A stretch of 64,000 nt of DNA from NCBI RefSeq assembly GCF_017104715.1, contig NZ_JAAGPI010000002.1:310001-374000 (forward strand), in the 5' to 3' direction. Numbering within the stretch: position 1 is the stretch's first letter; every line of letters starts with the position of its first letter. The notes under the pieces were generated by a model. The model made no database searches and was not told where the DNA came from. It was given only the letters and a program-made list of their open reading frames with translations. Shown here piece by piece: positions 17,037-26,512 of this stretch. A program made the translations under genes and the position numbers. Origin of the DNA: Burkholderia sp. Ac-20365. GTDB taxonomy: Bacteria > Pseudomonadota > Gammaproteobacteria > Burkholderiales > Burkholderiaceae.

Positions 17037-19094
17037 ATGAAAGCGGCGCCGCGGCAACAGGGCGCGGCGCCGCATGTCACGCAGGCGGCGTCCGGGCCGC
17101 CTGACTCACCTGACGCACCCGGCGGATTCGACGCGTCCGACGACGATGAGGAACGGTATGCCACAATAGGCGATCCTCATCGAACGAATCCCGCCATCGT
17201 GACGCGCCGCCTGCTGATCCTGTTCGCGCTGGTCGCCGGGCTCGTGGCGGCCTGCGGACTCACGTGGACCATCACGTGGCAGCATGGCATCGATACGCTG
17301 CGGCGCAACGCTGCAGTGCGCGCGGACCGCACGACGGCTGCGCTCAAGAGCACACTCGAGCGCTACGAATCGCTTCCCTATCTGCTTGGCGAACATCCGA
17401 TCGTGCAGGATGCGCTGGCTTCCCCGGATGCGGACAATGTCGCGCGGGCCAATCAATATCTCGAAGATCTCAATCGCCGCGCGCGTGCGAACGTCGCGTA
17501 TATCGTCACGGCTTCGGGCCGTTGCGTCGCGGCGAGCAACTGGAATCAGCCCGACAGCTTTATCGGCCAGGAGTATCTGTTCCGGCCGTATTTCGTCGAA
17601 GCGATCAAAGGGAGCGTTGGTCGTTTCTTTGGCATCGGCACGACGTCGCTCGATCCGGGTTACTACATTTCGCAGCCGGTGCGCCGTGACGGCAAGATAG
17701 TCGGCGTGGCGGTGGTCAAACTGAATCTCGAATGGTTTCAGGGCGCGGATGCGTCCGAGCCGTTGATCGTCACTGACGATCATGGCGTGATCTTTCTGTC
17801 GTCGGTGCCCGCGTGGAAATATCACACGGTGAAGCCGCTGACGAGCGACGTGATCGCGTCGATCTTCGACACGCGGCAGTACGCACGCCAGCCGATCGCG
17901 CCGCTGCCGATGACGGTTGTACGCTCGCTCGAAGGCGGCGCGCAGATCGTGCGCATCGGCGGCGGACGCAGTGGTAATTACGCGGCGCCGCGTTTTCTGG
18001 CGTCGCAGCGCACGCTCGGCGAACCGGACTGGCGTCTCATCACGATGGCGCCCATCGACCCCGTTAACGCCGACGCGCGTTACGCGACGATCGTGACGGG
18101 CTTCGGTTATGTGTCGTTGTGTCTCTTGCTGTTCTACTGGCGTATGCGCCGTGCGCGCGTGCGCGAGGTCATGCGCAGCCGCGCGCTGTTGCAGAAGGCG
18201 TATGCGGAACTCAACCAGCGCGTCGCTGAGCGTACAGCGGATCTGTCGCAGGCGAACGAGCAGTTGAAGAAAGAAGTCAGCGAGCGCACGCGTGCCGAAC
18301 AGGAACTGCGCGCCGCGCATGACGAGCTGATCCAGGCGAGTAAGCTTGCCGCGCTCGGACAGATGGCGGCGGGTATTACGCACGAACTGAATCAGCCGCT
18401 CGCCGCGTTACGCGGCTTCTCCGACAACACGCGCGTGTTCCTCGAACGCGGCGATCACGAATCCGCGAAAGATAATCTCGAAGCCATTGCCGCGCTGACC
18501 GAGCGCATGGGCAAGATCACGAACCAGCTGAAGCTGTTCGTCGGACGCGCGCGGCCTCGCAATGCGCGGGCATTCGTGGCGCGTGCGTTGCGCAACACGC
18601 TGACGCTGTTGCAGAAGCGCTTGCAGGGCGTGACGGTCGATGTCTCGTTGATCGACGACGGCGCGGCGCCTATGCGTTTCAATCTCGACAGCGACGATCC
18701 GAAGCTCGTCGCGCTTTGCGATGATCTGCGGCTCGAACAGGTGCTGATCAATCTGCTGGGCAATGCGCTCGACGCAGTAGCGGGCATGCCCGCGCCGCGC
18801 ATTGCGATCGATGTGCAGACCTCGCAGGACTCGCTTGCGATCATCGTGAGCGACAATGGCCCCGGCATTCCCGACGACGTGTTGCCGCGTCTGTTCGAAC
18901 CGTTCTTCACCACGAAGGAAATGGGCCAGGGGCTCGGGCTGGGACTGGCGATCTGCTCGTCGATTGCGCGCGATTGCGGCGGCTCGCTGATTGCACGCAA
19001 TAACGCGCAAGGCGGCGCCGAATTCGTGCTGACATTGCGCCGCGCAGGAGCGCAGGCTGCCGACGTCGCCAATCCGGTCGCGACGGGATTGTGA
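17037..19094 (+). CDS. dctB: Sensor histidine kinase for C4-dicarboxylates
   Basis: The 685-residue membrane kinase has a polar N-terminus, a first helix near 58-80, a large periplasmic sensor (about 81-340), a second helix near 345-368, a coiled-coil linker, then the kinase core. The phosphorylated His is His449 in MAAGITHELNQPL. ATPase boxes are NLLGNALDAV, DNGPGIP and GLGLGLAIC. The family senses C4-dicarboxylates in the periplasm and phosphorylates DctD. It is adjacent to dctA and followed after 28 bp by dctD. The N-terminal 50 residues are low-complexity, and a later start cannot be excluded. Confidence 0.92.
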   Translation: MKAAPRQQGAAPHVTQAASGPPDSPDAPGGFDASDDDEERYATIGDPHRTNPAIVTRRLLILFALVAGLVAACGLTWTITWQHGIDTLRRNAAVRADRTTAALKSTLERYESLPYLLGEHPIVQDALASPDADNVARANQYLEDLNRRARANVAYIVTASGRCVAASNWNQPDSFIGQEYLFRPYFVEAIKGSVGRFFGIGTTSLDPGYYISQPVRRDGKIVGVAVVKLNLEWFQGADASEPLIVTDDHGVIFLSSVPAWKYHTVKPLTSDVIASIFDTRQYARQPIAPLPMTVVRSLEGGAQIVRIGGGRSGNYAAPRFLASQRTLGEPDWRLITMAPIDPVNADARYATIVTGFGYVSLCLLLFYWRMRRARVREVMRSRALLQKAYAELNQRVAERTADLSQANEQLKKEVSERTRAEQELRAAHDELIQASKLAALGQMAAGITHELNQPLAALRGFSDNTRVFLERGDHESAKDNLEAIAALTERMGKITNQLKLFVGRARPRNARAFVARALRNTLTLLQKRLQGVTVDVSLIDDGAAPMRFNLDSDDPKLVALCDDLRLEQVLINLLGNALDAVAGMPAPRIAIDVQTSQDSLAIIVSDNGPGIPDDVLPRLFEPFFTTKEMGQGLGLGLAICSSIARDCGGSLIARNNAQGGAEFVLTLRRAGAQAADVANPVATGL

Positions 19095-19122
19095 TCTGCC
19101 ACGTACTTAAGGTGTATCGAAC

Positions 19123-20478
19123 ATGAGCAAGGGCTTGCAAGTCCTCTATATCGAAGACGACGAACTCGTGCGGCGCGCGAGCGTGCAAAGCCTGCAACTC
19201 GCGGGATTCGAGGTGGTCGGGCATGCGTCGGTGGAGTCGGCGGCGAAGCTGATCAACGCGGAGTTCGCGGGCGTGATCGTCAGCGACATCCGTTTGCCGG
19301 GCGCAAGCGGCCTCGATCTGCTCGCGCAATGCCGCGAACGCGCGCCCGACGTGCCCGTCATTCTCGTCACGGGCCACGGCGATATCTCGATGGCCGTGCA
19401 GGCGATGCGCGACGGCGCTTATGACTTCATCGAAAAGCCTTTCGCCTCCGAGCGGCTGATTGAAACCGTGCGCCGTGCATTGGAACGCCGCACGCTGCTG
19501 CTCGAAAACCTGGCGCTGCGGCGTGAACTGGCGGAGCAAGGGACGCTTGCGCCGCGCATCATCGGGCGCAGTCTTGCTATCGAGCAGGTGCGCAAGCTGA
19601 TCGTGAACGTCGCGCCGACGGATGCATCCGTGCTCATCAACGGCGATACGGGCGCGGGCAAGGAACTGATTGCGCGCAGTCTGCATGAGTTGTCGCCGCG
19701 CCGGGACAAGCCGTTTCTCGCGGTGAACTGCGGCGCGTTGCCGGAGCCGATGTTCGAATCGGAGATGTTCGGCCACGAGCCGGGCGCGTTTACGGGCGCG
19801 GCGAAGCGGCGTATCGGCAAGCTCGAACATGCGTCGGGCGGCACGCTGTTTCTCGATGAAATCGAAAGCATGCCGCTCGCGTTGCAGGTGAAGCTGCTGC
19901 GCGTGTTGCAGGATGGCGTGCTGGAGCGGCTCGGATCGAACCAGCCGATACGTGTCGATTGCCGTATCGTCGCGGCGGCGAAGGGCGATATGACCGAACA
20001 CGTCGCGGCGGGCACGTTCCGGCGCGATCTGCTGTACCGGCTCAACGTGGTGACGATCGCGCTGCCGCCGCTGTCGGAGCGGCGCGAAGACATCGTGCCG
20101 CTGTTCGAGCATTTCCTGCTCGATGCGGCCGTGCGTTATCAACGTCCCGCGCCGATTCTCACCGACCGGCAGCGCTCGAACCTGATGCAGCGCGAATGGC
20201 CGGGCAACGTTCGCGAACTACGCAACGCGGCGGATCGCTTCGTGCTGGGTGTCGGCGACGATACGGTGACGGCTACCGCCGACGATGCTTTAACCTCGAT
20301 CACGCAGCCGCTGAAGGAGCGCGTCGAGCAATTCGAACGTGCGGTGATCGCTGAAGCGCTGGAACAGACAGGCGGCGCGGTTGCCGTCGCGGCGGACCGT
20401 TTACAGGTCGGCAAGGCGACGCTCTACGAAAAGATCAAGCGTTATGGGCTGGCAGCGCGTGGGGAAGGTGAGCGGTGA
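19123..20478 (+). CDS. dctD: Sigma-54-dependent response regulator
   Basis: The 451-residue NtrC-type activator has a receiver domain (Asp55 in VSDIRLP), an AAA+ domain with Walker A GDTGAGKE (174-181), the sigma-54 contact loop GAFTGA (221-226) and Walker B LFLDEIE, and a Fis-type HTH at the C-terminus (about 415-445, AVAVAADRLQVGKATLYEKI). Phosphorylated by DctB, it should activate the sigma-54 promoter at 15537 through the repeat at 15430-15468. Length and order are normal. Confidence 0.94.
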   Translation: MSKGLQVLYIEDDELVRRASVQSLQLAGFEVVGHASVESAAKLINAEFAGVIVSDIRLPGASGLDLLAQCRERAPDVPVILVTGHGDISMAVQAMRDGAYDFIEKPFASERLIETVRRALERRTLLLENLALRRELAEQGTLAPRIIGRSLAIEQVRKLIVNVAPTDASVLINGDTGAGKELIARSLHELSPRRDKPFLAVNCGALPEPMFESEMFGHEPGAFTGAAKRRIGKLEHASGGTLFLDEIESMPLALQVKLLRVLQDGVLERLGSNQPIRVDCRIVAAAKGDMTEHVAAGTFRRDLLYRLNVVTIALPPLSERREDIVPLFEHFLLDAAVRYQRPAPILTDRQRSNLMQREWPGNVRELRNAADRFVLGVGDDTVTATADDALTSITQPLKERVEQFERAVIAEALEQTGGAVAVAADRLQVGKATLYEKIKRYGLAARGEGER

Positions 20479-20555
20479 AGCAGGCGTGAGGTGCTGCTGA
20501 CGGCGGGTGCGCTGCGAAGATTTCAACGCGACGCCCGCCGTGTTGTGAGTCTGCG

Positions 20556-21083
20556 TTACGAAGTCGTGCCGAGCGCCTTGGCCAGCAACTGGTCGAGTTC
20601 CGCGAACTGCGGTTCGCCGACATAGCGCTTCAACACCTTGCCATTGCGGTCGATCACGAACGTGGTCGGCGTGAGCTGCACGTTGCCGAATTGTTTCGCA
20701 GCCGACCCATCGTCCATTGCGACCTTGAACGGCAGGCGGCGCGTTTCCGTGTAGTTGGTCACGTACATCGGCGCGTCGTAGCTCATTGCCACGGCGACGA
20801 ACTCGAGACCTTTGTCCTTGAAGCGGTTGTACGTCTGGATCATCTGCGGCATTTCCTTCATGCAGGTGTCGCAGCTCGTCGCCCAGAAATTGACGAGATA
20901 GACCTTGCCCTTCAGATCGGCCGTCGACACTTTCTGGCCGGACAGCAGCGTGAACGTCGCGTCGGGCACATGCTGCTGGTTGCCGAATGCGAAATAGCCC
21001 GCGACAGCGATCGCGCCAGCGACGATGGCGGCAGCGATAAAGCGAATCGGGCTGGAACGCCGGGAAACGTTGGTTTGGCTCAT
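20556..21083 (-). CDS. TlpA-like thiol-disulfide oxidoreductase
   Basis: The 175-residue protein has one N-terminal hydrophobic helix (about 13-31) and a periplasmic thioredoxin fold with the redox pair Cys71-x-x-Cys74 (FWATSCDTCMKEMP). It is of the TlpA/ResA/AhpC-TSA class, which reduces periplasmic disulfides such as those of cytochrome c or Cu-site proteins. I start at 21083 (MSQTNVSRRS), which has a GAGG 8 nt before it; the longer frame to 21344 adds unrelated residues. It converges on dctD. Confidence 0.88.
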   Translation of the reverse strand: MSQTNVSRRSSPIRFIAAAIVAGAIAVAGYFAFGNQQHVPDATFTLLSGQKVSTADLKGKVYLVNFWATSCDTCMKEMPQMIQTYNRFKDKGLEFVAVAMSYDAPMYVTNYTETRRLPFKVAMDDGSAAKQFGNVQLTPTTFVIDRNGKVLKRYVGEPQFAELDQLLAKALGTTS

Positions 21084-21279
21084 GAACGGGACCTCGGGAA
21101 ACGCGTGGAACACACGTCGTAAGGCGCTCGGAAGCTGCCAGAACAGCAGCGGAAAAGGGCGCCCCGGATACTGTCTCATATTGTACCGGCAATCTTGTGA
21201 CGTGGCTGACGACGCGGTTAAGCCGCGGATAACGGCAGATAATGATGCTTTCTGCTCCGTGACTTTCATCAGACGCGTC

Positions 21280-21858
21280 ATGCTCCGTCCCGTTTTTCGC
21301 TCATTTTTGCCTGTTTCGTCTCGTACGCTCCTCCCCAAGGTCACTGCCTTGCTGGCGGCCGGCTGGCTGCTAGCCGCCTGCTCGCCGACCTACGACTGGC
21401 GCACGATCATGAACAACGACAACGGTTACACAGTCGATCTGCCCGCCAAGCCGACCACCGACCAGCGCGAGATCAATATCGGCGGCACACCGATGAATAT
21501 GTCGATGCAGATTGCCGAAGCGGACCACGCAGTATTCGCGGTCGGCACGGTGATGCTGCCAAGCGACGACCCGCAGGTGCAGCGCACGGCGCTCGATTAC
21601 CTGCGCTCGGGTCTTGCGCACAACCTCGGATCCGAGCCCGATTCCCACGTCGCCGAGATCCCGCTCGCGGCGGGCGGCCAGGTGCAAGGCATGGAAATGA
21701 CGTTCAGCGGCCAGGCAGGGCCGAAACACGAGACGCGGATCATGCACGCGCGCCTCGTCGCGAAGGGGCGACATGTGTATCAGGCGGCGGTGATTGCGAG
21801 CAAAGAACCGCCGGCCGAACAAATTGAGCAATTCTTCGGGTCGTTCAAACTTTACTGA
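21280..21858 (+). CDS. Putative lipoprotein of unknown function
   Basis: The 192-residue product carries a lipoprotein signal with lipobox LLAAC, giving the modified Cys34. The mature part (SPTYDWRTI..., GYTVDLPAKP) is a compact alpha/beta domain similar to short conserved proteobacterial lipoproteins. No catalytic motif is visible. It is divergent from the TlpA-like gene, with 196 bp between their starts. The start at 21280 puts the signal sequence at the N-terminus. Confidence 0.75.
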   Translation: MLRPVFRSFLPVSSRTLLPKVTALLAAGWLLAACSPTYDWRTIMNNDNGYTVDLPAKPTTDQREINIGGTPMNMSMQIAEADHAVFAVGTVMLPSDDPQVQRTALDYLRSGLAHNLGSEPDSHVAEIPLAAGGQVQGMEMTFSGQAGPKHETRIMHARLVAKGRHVYQAAVIASKEPPAEQIEQFFGSFKLY

Positions 21859-21889
21859 TTCAGGGTCGCACTGATCTTTTCAGCGGACG

Positions 21890-21913
21890 TTGCGAGTGAA
21901 AGTTTACTCGCAA
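21890..21913 (+). terminator. Hairpin after the lipoprotein gene
   Basis: TTGCGAGT (21890-21897) pairs with ACTCGCAA (21906-21913) across an 8-nt loop, 31 bp after the stop codon. There is no T-run, so it may be only a transcript-end stabiliser. Confidence 0.35.
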
Positions 21914-21953
21914 GAAAGTTCGCTAGTCTGGTGTTTACACGGGACTTTTTTTG

Positions 21954-21976
21954 TTACCCACAGGATCTGTGGATAA
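21954..21976. other. Two inverted DnaA-box-like 9-mers
   Basis: TTACCCACA (21954-21962) and TGTGGATAA (21968-21976, the complement of the perfect box TTATCCACA) face each other across 5 bp, in an AT-rich convergent gap between the lipoprotein gene and comM. Together they form an imperfect palindrome. One perfect 9-mer is expected by chance now and then; the paired arrangement in a gap that needs no promoter is what makes it notable. Confidence 0.45.
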
Positions 21977-22145
21977 CTTTGTTAGTAACTCTGTGCGGTA
22001 GGCCGCAGATGCCCATCAGACGGGCAGTTTGCTACTTTGCCCTGAATCTTGGCATTTTGAAAAATCCAATAAAATCAAAGACCTTCGTCAAGCGGCTCAC
22101 AACAGGCTTTCAGTTGTATCAAAATCTATCGCTGGGCCGGAAATG

Positions 22146-22176
22146 TGCATAAGTCAAGTCTTGACATGCATTTTTT
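22146..22176 (+). terminator. Intrinsic terminator at the end of the AT-rich gap
   Basis: TGCA and GTCAAG pair with CTTGAC and TGCA (22146-22170, with a small bulge and a one-base loop) and six T follow at 22171-22176. It would end a rightward transcript just before the 3' end of comM. The closest annotated rightward gene ends 288 bp earlier, so it may serve an unannotated RNA. Confidence 0.6.
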
Positions 22177-22190
22177 GTCTTCCGCAGCTT

Positions 22191-23765
22191 TTACTGAGAA
22201 CCGAACGCCCGCCGATACTGGACCGCTTCCGAGATCTGAGCGGCGTTCGGCATGCTGTCGCCGGCAAGATCGGCGATGGTTCTCGCTACCTTCAGCACGC
22301 GATAGTAAGCACGCGCTGACCAGCCAAACCGCTCGCCCGCTTCGCGCAGCAAACGCTCGCCTTCTTCATCGGGACGGCAAACCGCATCCGCTTCCCGGCC
22401 GCTGAGTTCGCGGTTCGTCTTTCCTTGTCGCTGGAGCTGGCGATTGCGTGCGGCTTCCACCCGACGGGCGATCGGCGCGCTGGGTTCGCCCGACGTCGTC
22501 GAGCGAGCCGACAGTTCCGCCGGCGACAGCGCGGGAATCTCGATCTGAATGTCGATGCGATCCAGTAGCGGTCCGGACAGCTTGCGCATGTAGCGTGCCG
22601 CCACTTCCGGCGTGCAGCGGCAGCGGCCGCCGGGGTCGCCGCGCCAGCCACACGGACACGGGTTCATCGCGGCAATCAGCTGGCATGCGGCGGGAAAGTC
22701 CGCCTGAAGCGCGGCGCGAGAAATCGTGATGCGGCCGTTTTCGAGCGGCTCGCGCAGGTTCTCGAGCACATGTCTGTCGAACTCTGGTATCTCATCCAGG
22801 AAAAGAACGCCCAGGTGCGCCAGGGTGATCTCGCCGGGTTGCGGCGGATTGCGTCCGCCGACCAGCGCGGCCGCACTCGACGAATGATGCGGCGCGCGAA
22901 ACGGCCGTTGGCGCCAATGAGCAGGCGTGAAACCGGCGGCGCTTGCCGATAGCAGCGCGGCGGACGTCAGCGCTTCGTCGTCGGTCATCGACGGCAGGAG
23001 GCCGGGCAGGCGCGCGGCGAGCATCGATTTGCCCGCGCCCGGCGGCCCGATCATCAATACGTGATGGCCGCCCGCGGCCGCAACTTCGAGCGCGCGGCGC
23101 GCGCCACGCTGGCCGATCACGTCGGCCATATCGGGCGGCGCGACGAGGGCATCGTTCGATAAGGTCGTGGCCTCGACGGGATAAAGCCGCGCGTCCGCAT
23201 CGCCGGTGAGATGGGCGCACAGCGACGGCAGGTCCGCCGCACCGTACACCGCGACGCCGGGCACGAGCGCCGCTTCCTTCGCGCTGGCAAGCGGCAAATA
23301 GAGTTCCGGCGTACGGGCGATCGCGTCGTCTTCGAGCGCATCAGCAGACGCATCGGGATAAGAAAGATGACCGCGCGCCGTGCCACACGCCATCGCGAAC
23401 GCACCGCGCATCGGACGCAGTGCGCCCGTCAGTGAGAGTTCTCCCGCAAATTCCCGATGCGCCAGAGATTCGACGGGAATTTGCCCGCTCGCAGCGAGAA
23501 TGCCGAGCGCGATCGGCAGATCGAAGCGCCCGGATTCTTTCGGCAGATCGGCGGGCGCCAGATTCACTGTGATTCGCCGCACCGGGAAATCGAGCCCGCA
23601 GTTGAGCAGCGCCGCGCGCACGCGCTCGCGGCTCTCGCGTACTTCGAGATCCGGCAGACCGACGATGGAAAAAGAAGGAAGACCGTTGGCGAGATGAACT
23701 TCGACGGTTACTTCGGGCGCGCGGCCAGAGGCCGGCGCGCGACTGCGCACCACGGCAAGCGACAT
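22191..23765 (-). CDS. comM: YifB/ComM-family Mg-chelatase-like AAA+ ATPase
   Basis: The 524-residue protein has an N-terminal Lon-protease-like domain (about 1-165, SFSIVGLPDLEVRESRERV), a Mg-chelatase AAA+ core with Walker A GPPGAGKS (about 236-243), Walker B VLFLDEIPEF and a C-terminal helical domain with a Cys-containing insertion (NPCPCGWRGDPGGRCRC). ComM is a hexameric helicase that promotes branch migration in natural transformation. A strong hairpin (23781-23799) lies just upstream of its SD, between it and ubiK, and could limit readthrough. Confidence 0.93.
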   Translation of the reverse strand: MSLAVVRSRAPASGRAPEVTVEVHLANGLPSFSIVGLPDLEVRESRERVRAALLNCGLDFPVRRITVNLAPADLPKESGRFDLPIALGILAASGQIPVESLAHREFAGELSLTGALRPMRGAFAMACGTARGHLSYPDASADALEDDAIARTPELYLPLASAKEAALVPGVAVYGAADLPSLCAHLTGDADARLYPVEATTLSNDALVAPPDMADVIGQRGARRALEVAAAGGHHVLMIGPPGAGKSMLAARLPGLLPSMTDDEALTSAALLSASAAGFTPAHWRQRPFRAPHHSSSAAALVGGRNPPQPGEITLAHLGVLFLDEIPEFDRHVLENLREPLENGRITISRAALQADFPAACQLIAAMNPCPCGWRGDPGGRCRCTPEVAARYMRKLSGPLLDRIDIQIEIPALSPAELSARSTTSGEPSAPIARRVEAARNRQLQRQGKTNRELSGREADAVCRPDEEGERLLREAGERFGWSARAYYRVLKVARTIADLAGDSMPNAAQISEAVQYRRAFGSQ

Positions 23766-23864
23766 GTTTTCTCCCGTCCGACGCGCCCGCGGGGCGCGTT
23801 CACCTTAAAGCGCTGTTGACGTCACGGGCCGCTTGCCTGTGATGTGCAGATCAGACGAGGATGC

Positions 23865-24119
23865 TCAGGACGACTGGCTGACGGGCAGCTTCTGTTCGAG
23901 TTCGGCGACGCGCCGCTCCAGCTCCTCGAGCCGCGCGCGGGTGCGCACGAGCACCTGCGTCTGCGTGTCGAATTCTTCGCGCGTCACCAGATCGAGCTTC
24001 GAAAAGCCCTGCGACAGCATTGCGCGCACGTTGCGTTCGACATCTTTGGCCGGCGAGTTTTTGAACAGCTCTGAAACCTTGGCCTGAAAGTCATTGAAGA
24101 CGTCGTTTGGTTGTTTCAT
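23865..24119 (-). CDS. ubiK: Ubiquinone biosynthesis accessory factor (YqiC family)
   Basis: The 84-residue protein matches UbiK/YqiC: an N-terminal amphipathic part (MKQPNDVFNDFQAKVSEL) and a C-terminal coiled coil (about 45-78, RTRARLEELERRVAELEQ). It helps assemble the ubiquinone biosynthetic complex. I start at 24119, with an AAGGGGA before it; the frame runs on upstream to 24179 without family similarity. comM follows 99 bp downstream on the same strand. A TGCAC-N7-GTGCA palindrome lies 15 bp upstream of its start. Confidence 0.85.
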   Translation of the reverse strand: MKQPNDVFNDFQAKVSELFKNSPAKDVERNVRAMLSQGFSKLDLVTREEFDTQTQVLVRTRARLEELERRVAELEQKLPVSQSS

Positions 24120-24133
24120 TTCAATCCCCTTAT

Positions 24134-24150
24134 TGCACAAAAAATGTGCA
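24134..24150. promoter_or_regulatory. NtrC-type binding palindrome
   Basis: TGCACAAAAAATGTGCA is a 17-bp palindrome with the TGCAC-N7-GTGCA pattern of NtrC sites. It lies about 230 bp upstream of the sigma-54 promoter of glnK, within the reach of an enhancer, and 15 bp upstream of the divergent ubiK start codon. Confidence 0.6.
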
Positions 24151-24290
24151 TGCGATGTTACGCGCGTGCCTCGTAACACTGAATGATCGTTTCTGGTGCA
24201 TGGTCATAGAGCGCCCGTTGAAGCATGGGCGCCTTTGGTGCGCACGCCTGTGGTCCAAGCCTGCAAACACTCTAGCAACGATCCCGGTAG

Positions 24291-24872
<582 letters not shown>

Positions 24873-24898
24873 AAAACAGCGACAAGAGGAAACTGAAG

Positions 24899-26404
24899 AT
24901 GCGTAAATTATTGATGTCCCTGCTGATGGCAGGCTCGCTGCTGACGGTCGGCATCGGCGCTGCCGTCGCGGACGACGCTTCGGCCCCCGCCGCGGCTTCC
25001 GCCCCGGACACGACGGCGAGCGCGCCGGCTTCGTCGGACGCAGCGGCTGCACCTGCTGCAAGCGCACCGGCTGCAGATGCTTCGGCAGCTCCTGCCGCCA
25101 GCGCACCTGCTGACGCATCGGCGGCTGCTGCCGCTTCGGACGCAGCACCTGCTGCGCCGACCGCACCGTTCTCGGTCGATTCGTCGAAAATCAGCTCGGG
25201 CGACACCGCCTGGATGCTGACCTCGACGGCCCTCGTGCTGTTCATGACGATTCCTGGTCTCGCGCTCTTCTACGCCGGCATGGTCCGCAAGAAGAACGTG
25301 CTCGCCACGGTCATGCAAAGCTTCGCGATCACCTGTCTCGTGACGGTGATCTGGACGGTGGTCGGCTACAGCCTCGCGTTCACGCCGGGCGGCTCGTTCC
25401 TGGGTGGCTTCTCGCGTGTGATGCTGCACGGCATGGCCTTCATCAAGGGCGACAAGGCGACCACGCTGACGGTCAGCCACCTCGCGCCGACCATCCCGGA
25501 ATCGGTCTACTTCGTGTATCAGATGACGTTCGCGATCATCACGCCGGCGCTGATCACGGGTGCATTCGCAGACCGTATGAAGTTCTCGGCGATGCTCGTG
25601 TTCATGACGCTGTGGTCGATCATCGTCTACTCGCCGATCGCTCACATGGTGTGGGAACCGACGGGCTGGCTGGCTAGCGCAGGCATTCTCGACTTCGCGG
25701 GCGGCACGGTGGTGCACATCAACGCCGGTATCGCAGGTCTGGTCTGCTGCCTGGTGCTCGGCAAGCGCGTCGGCTACGGCAAGGACGTGATGGCGCCGCA
25801 CAATCTCGTGCTGACGATGATCGGCGGCTCGATGCTGTGGGTGGGCTGGTTCGGCTTCAACGCGGGTTCGGCTGTGGCGGCTGACGGCCGTGCCGGTTTC
25901 GCGATGCTGACGACGCAGGTTGCAACGGCTATCGCTGCACTCGGCTGGATGTTTGCTGAATGGATTGCGAAGGGCAAGCCGTCGGTGCTCGGTATCGTGT
26001 CGGGTGCTGTGGCAGGTCTGGTCGCCATTACGCCGGCTTCGGGCTTCGTCGGTGTCGGCGGCGCGCTGGCTATCGGCCTGATCGCAGGCGTGGTCTGCTT
26101 CTGGTCGGCAACGTGGCTCAAGCACAAGATGGGTTACGACGACTCGCTCGACGCGTTCGGCGTGCACTGCATCGGCGGTATCGTGGGCGCAATCCTGACG
26201 GGCGTGTTTGCCGTCAAGGACATAGGCGGCGCGGACGGCAGCGTTCTGCTCCAGTTGAAGGGCGTCGTGACGACCCTCGTGTACAGCGGCGTGATCAGCT
26301 TCATCCTGCTGAAGATCATCGACGCAACCATCGGCCTGCGCGTGACGGAAGAGGAAGAGCGCGAAGGTCTGGACGTGATCCTGCATGGCGAACACGTCGA
26401 GTAA
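24899..26404 (+). CDS. amtB: Ammonium transporter with Ala/Pro/Ser-rich N-terminal linker
   Basis: The 501-residue protein has a signal peptide (about 1-24), a low-complexity Ala/Pro/Ser/Asp segment (about 25-90), then an Amt channel with about 11 helices beginning near SGDTAWMLTSTALVLFM. Family marks are PGLALFYAGMVRKKN, the histidines in FAGGTVVHINAG and DAFGVHCIGG, and the C-terminal tail that GlnK contacts. The periplasmic linker is longer than in E. coli AmtB and may only be a spacer. It is cotranscribed with glnK and ends before a strong terminator. Confidence 0.95.
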   Translation: MRKLLMSLLMAGSLLTVGIGAAVADDASAPAAASAPDTTASAPASSDAAAAPAASAPAADASAAPAASAPADASAAAAASDAAPAAPTAPFSVDSSKISSGDTAWMLTSTALVLFMTIPGLALFYAGMVRKKNVLATVMQSFAITCLVTVIWTVVGYSLAFTPGGSFLGGFSRVMLHGMAFIKGDKATTLTVSHLAPTIPESVYFVYQMTFAIITPALITGAFADRMKFSAMLVFMTLWSIIVYSPIAHMVWEPTGWLASAGILDFAGGTVVHINAGIAGLVCCLVLGKRVGYGKDVMAPHNLVLTMIGGSMLWVGWFGFNAGSAVAADGRAGFAMLTTQVATAIAALGWMFAEWIAKGKPSVLGIVSGAVAGLVAITPASGFVGVGGALAIGLIAGVVCFWSATWLKHKMGYDDSLDAFGVHCIGGIVGAILTGVFAVKDIGGADGSVLLQLKGVVTTLVYSGVISFILLKIIDATIGLRVTEEEEREGLDVILHGEHVE

Positions 26405-26454
26405 GGAATTTCCCCGGAGACGGGGTCTCGAAAGGTACTAGCGCAGCGACTTTG

Positions 26455-26479
26455 GCCCGCCTTTATGGCGGGCTTTTTT
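26455..26479 (+). terminator. Intrinsic terminator of glnK-amtB
   Basis: GCCCGCC (26455-26461) pairs with GGCGGGC (26467-26473) around TTTAT and is followed by six T. It lies 50 bp after the amtB stop and 33 bp before repeat copy B. Confidence 0.92.
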
Positions 26480-26512
26480 CTGGGTTTTTGCTGTTGTTTT
26501 TGCTTTTGCTGC

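Noticed and set aside
24908..26395. A 495-codon minus-strand frame opposite amtB
   Set aside because: It is the complement of a strongly conserved transporter gene and its product is His/Arg-rich without a domain.
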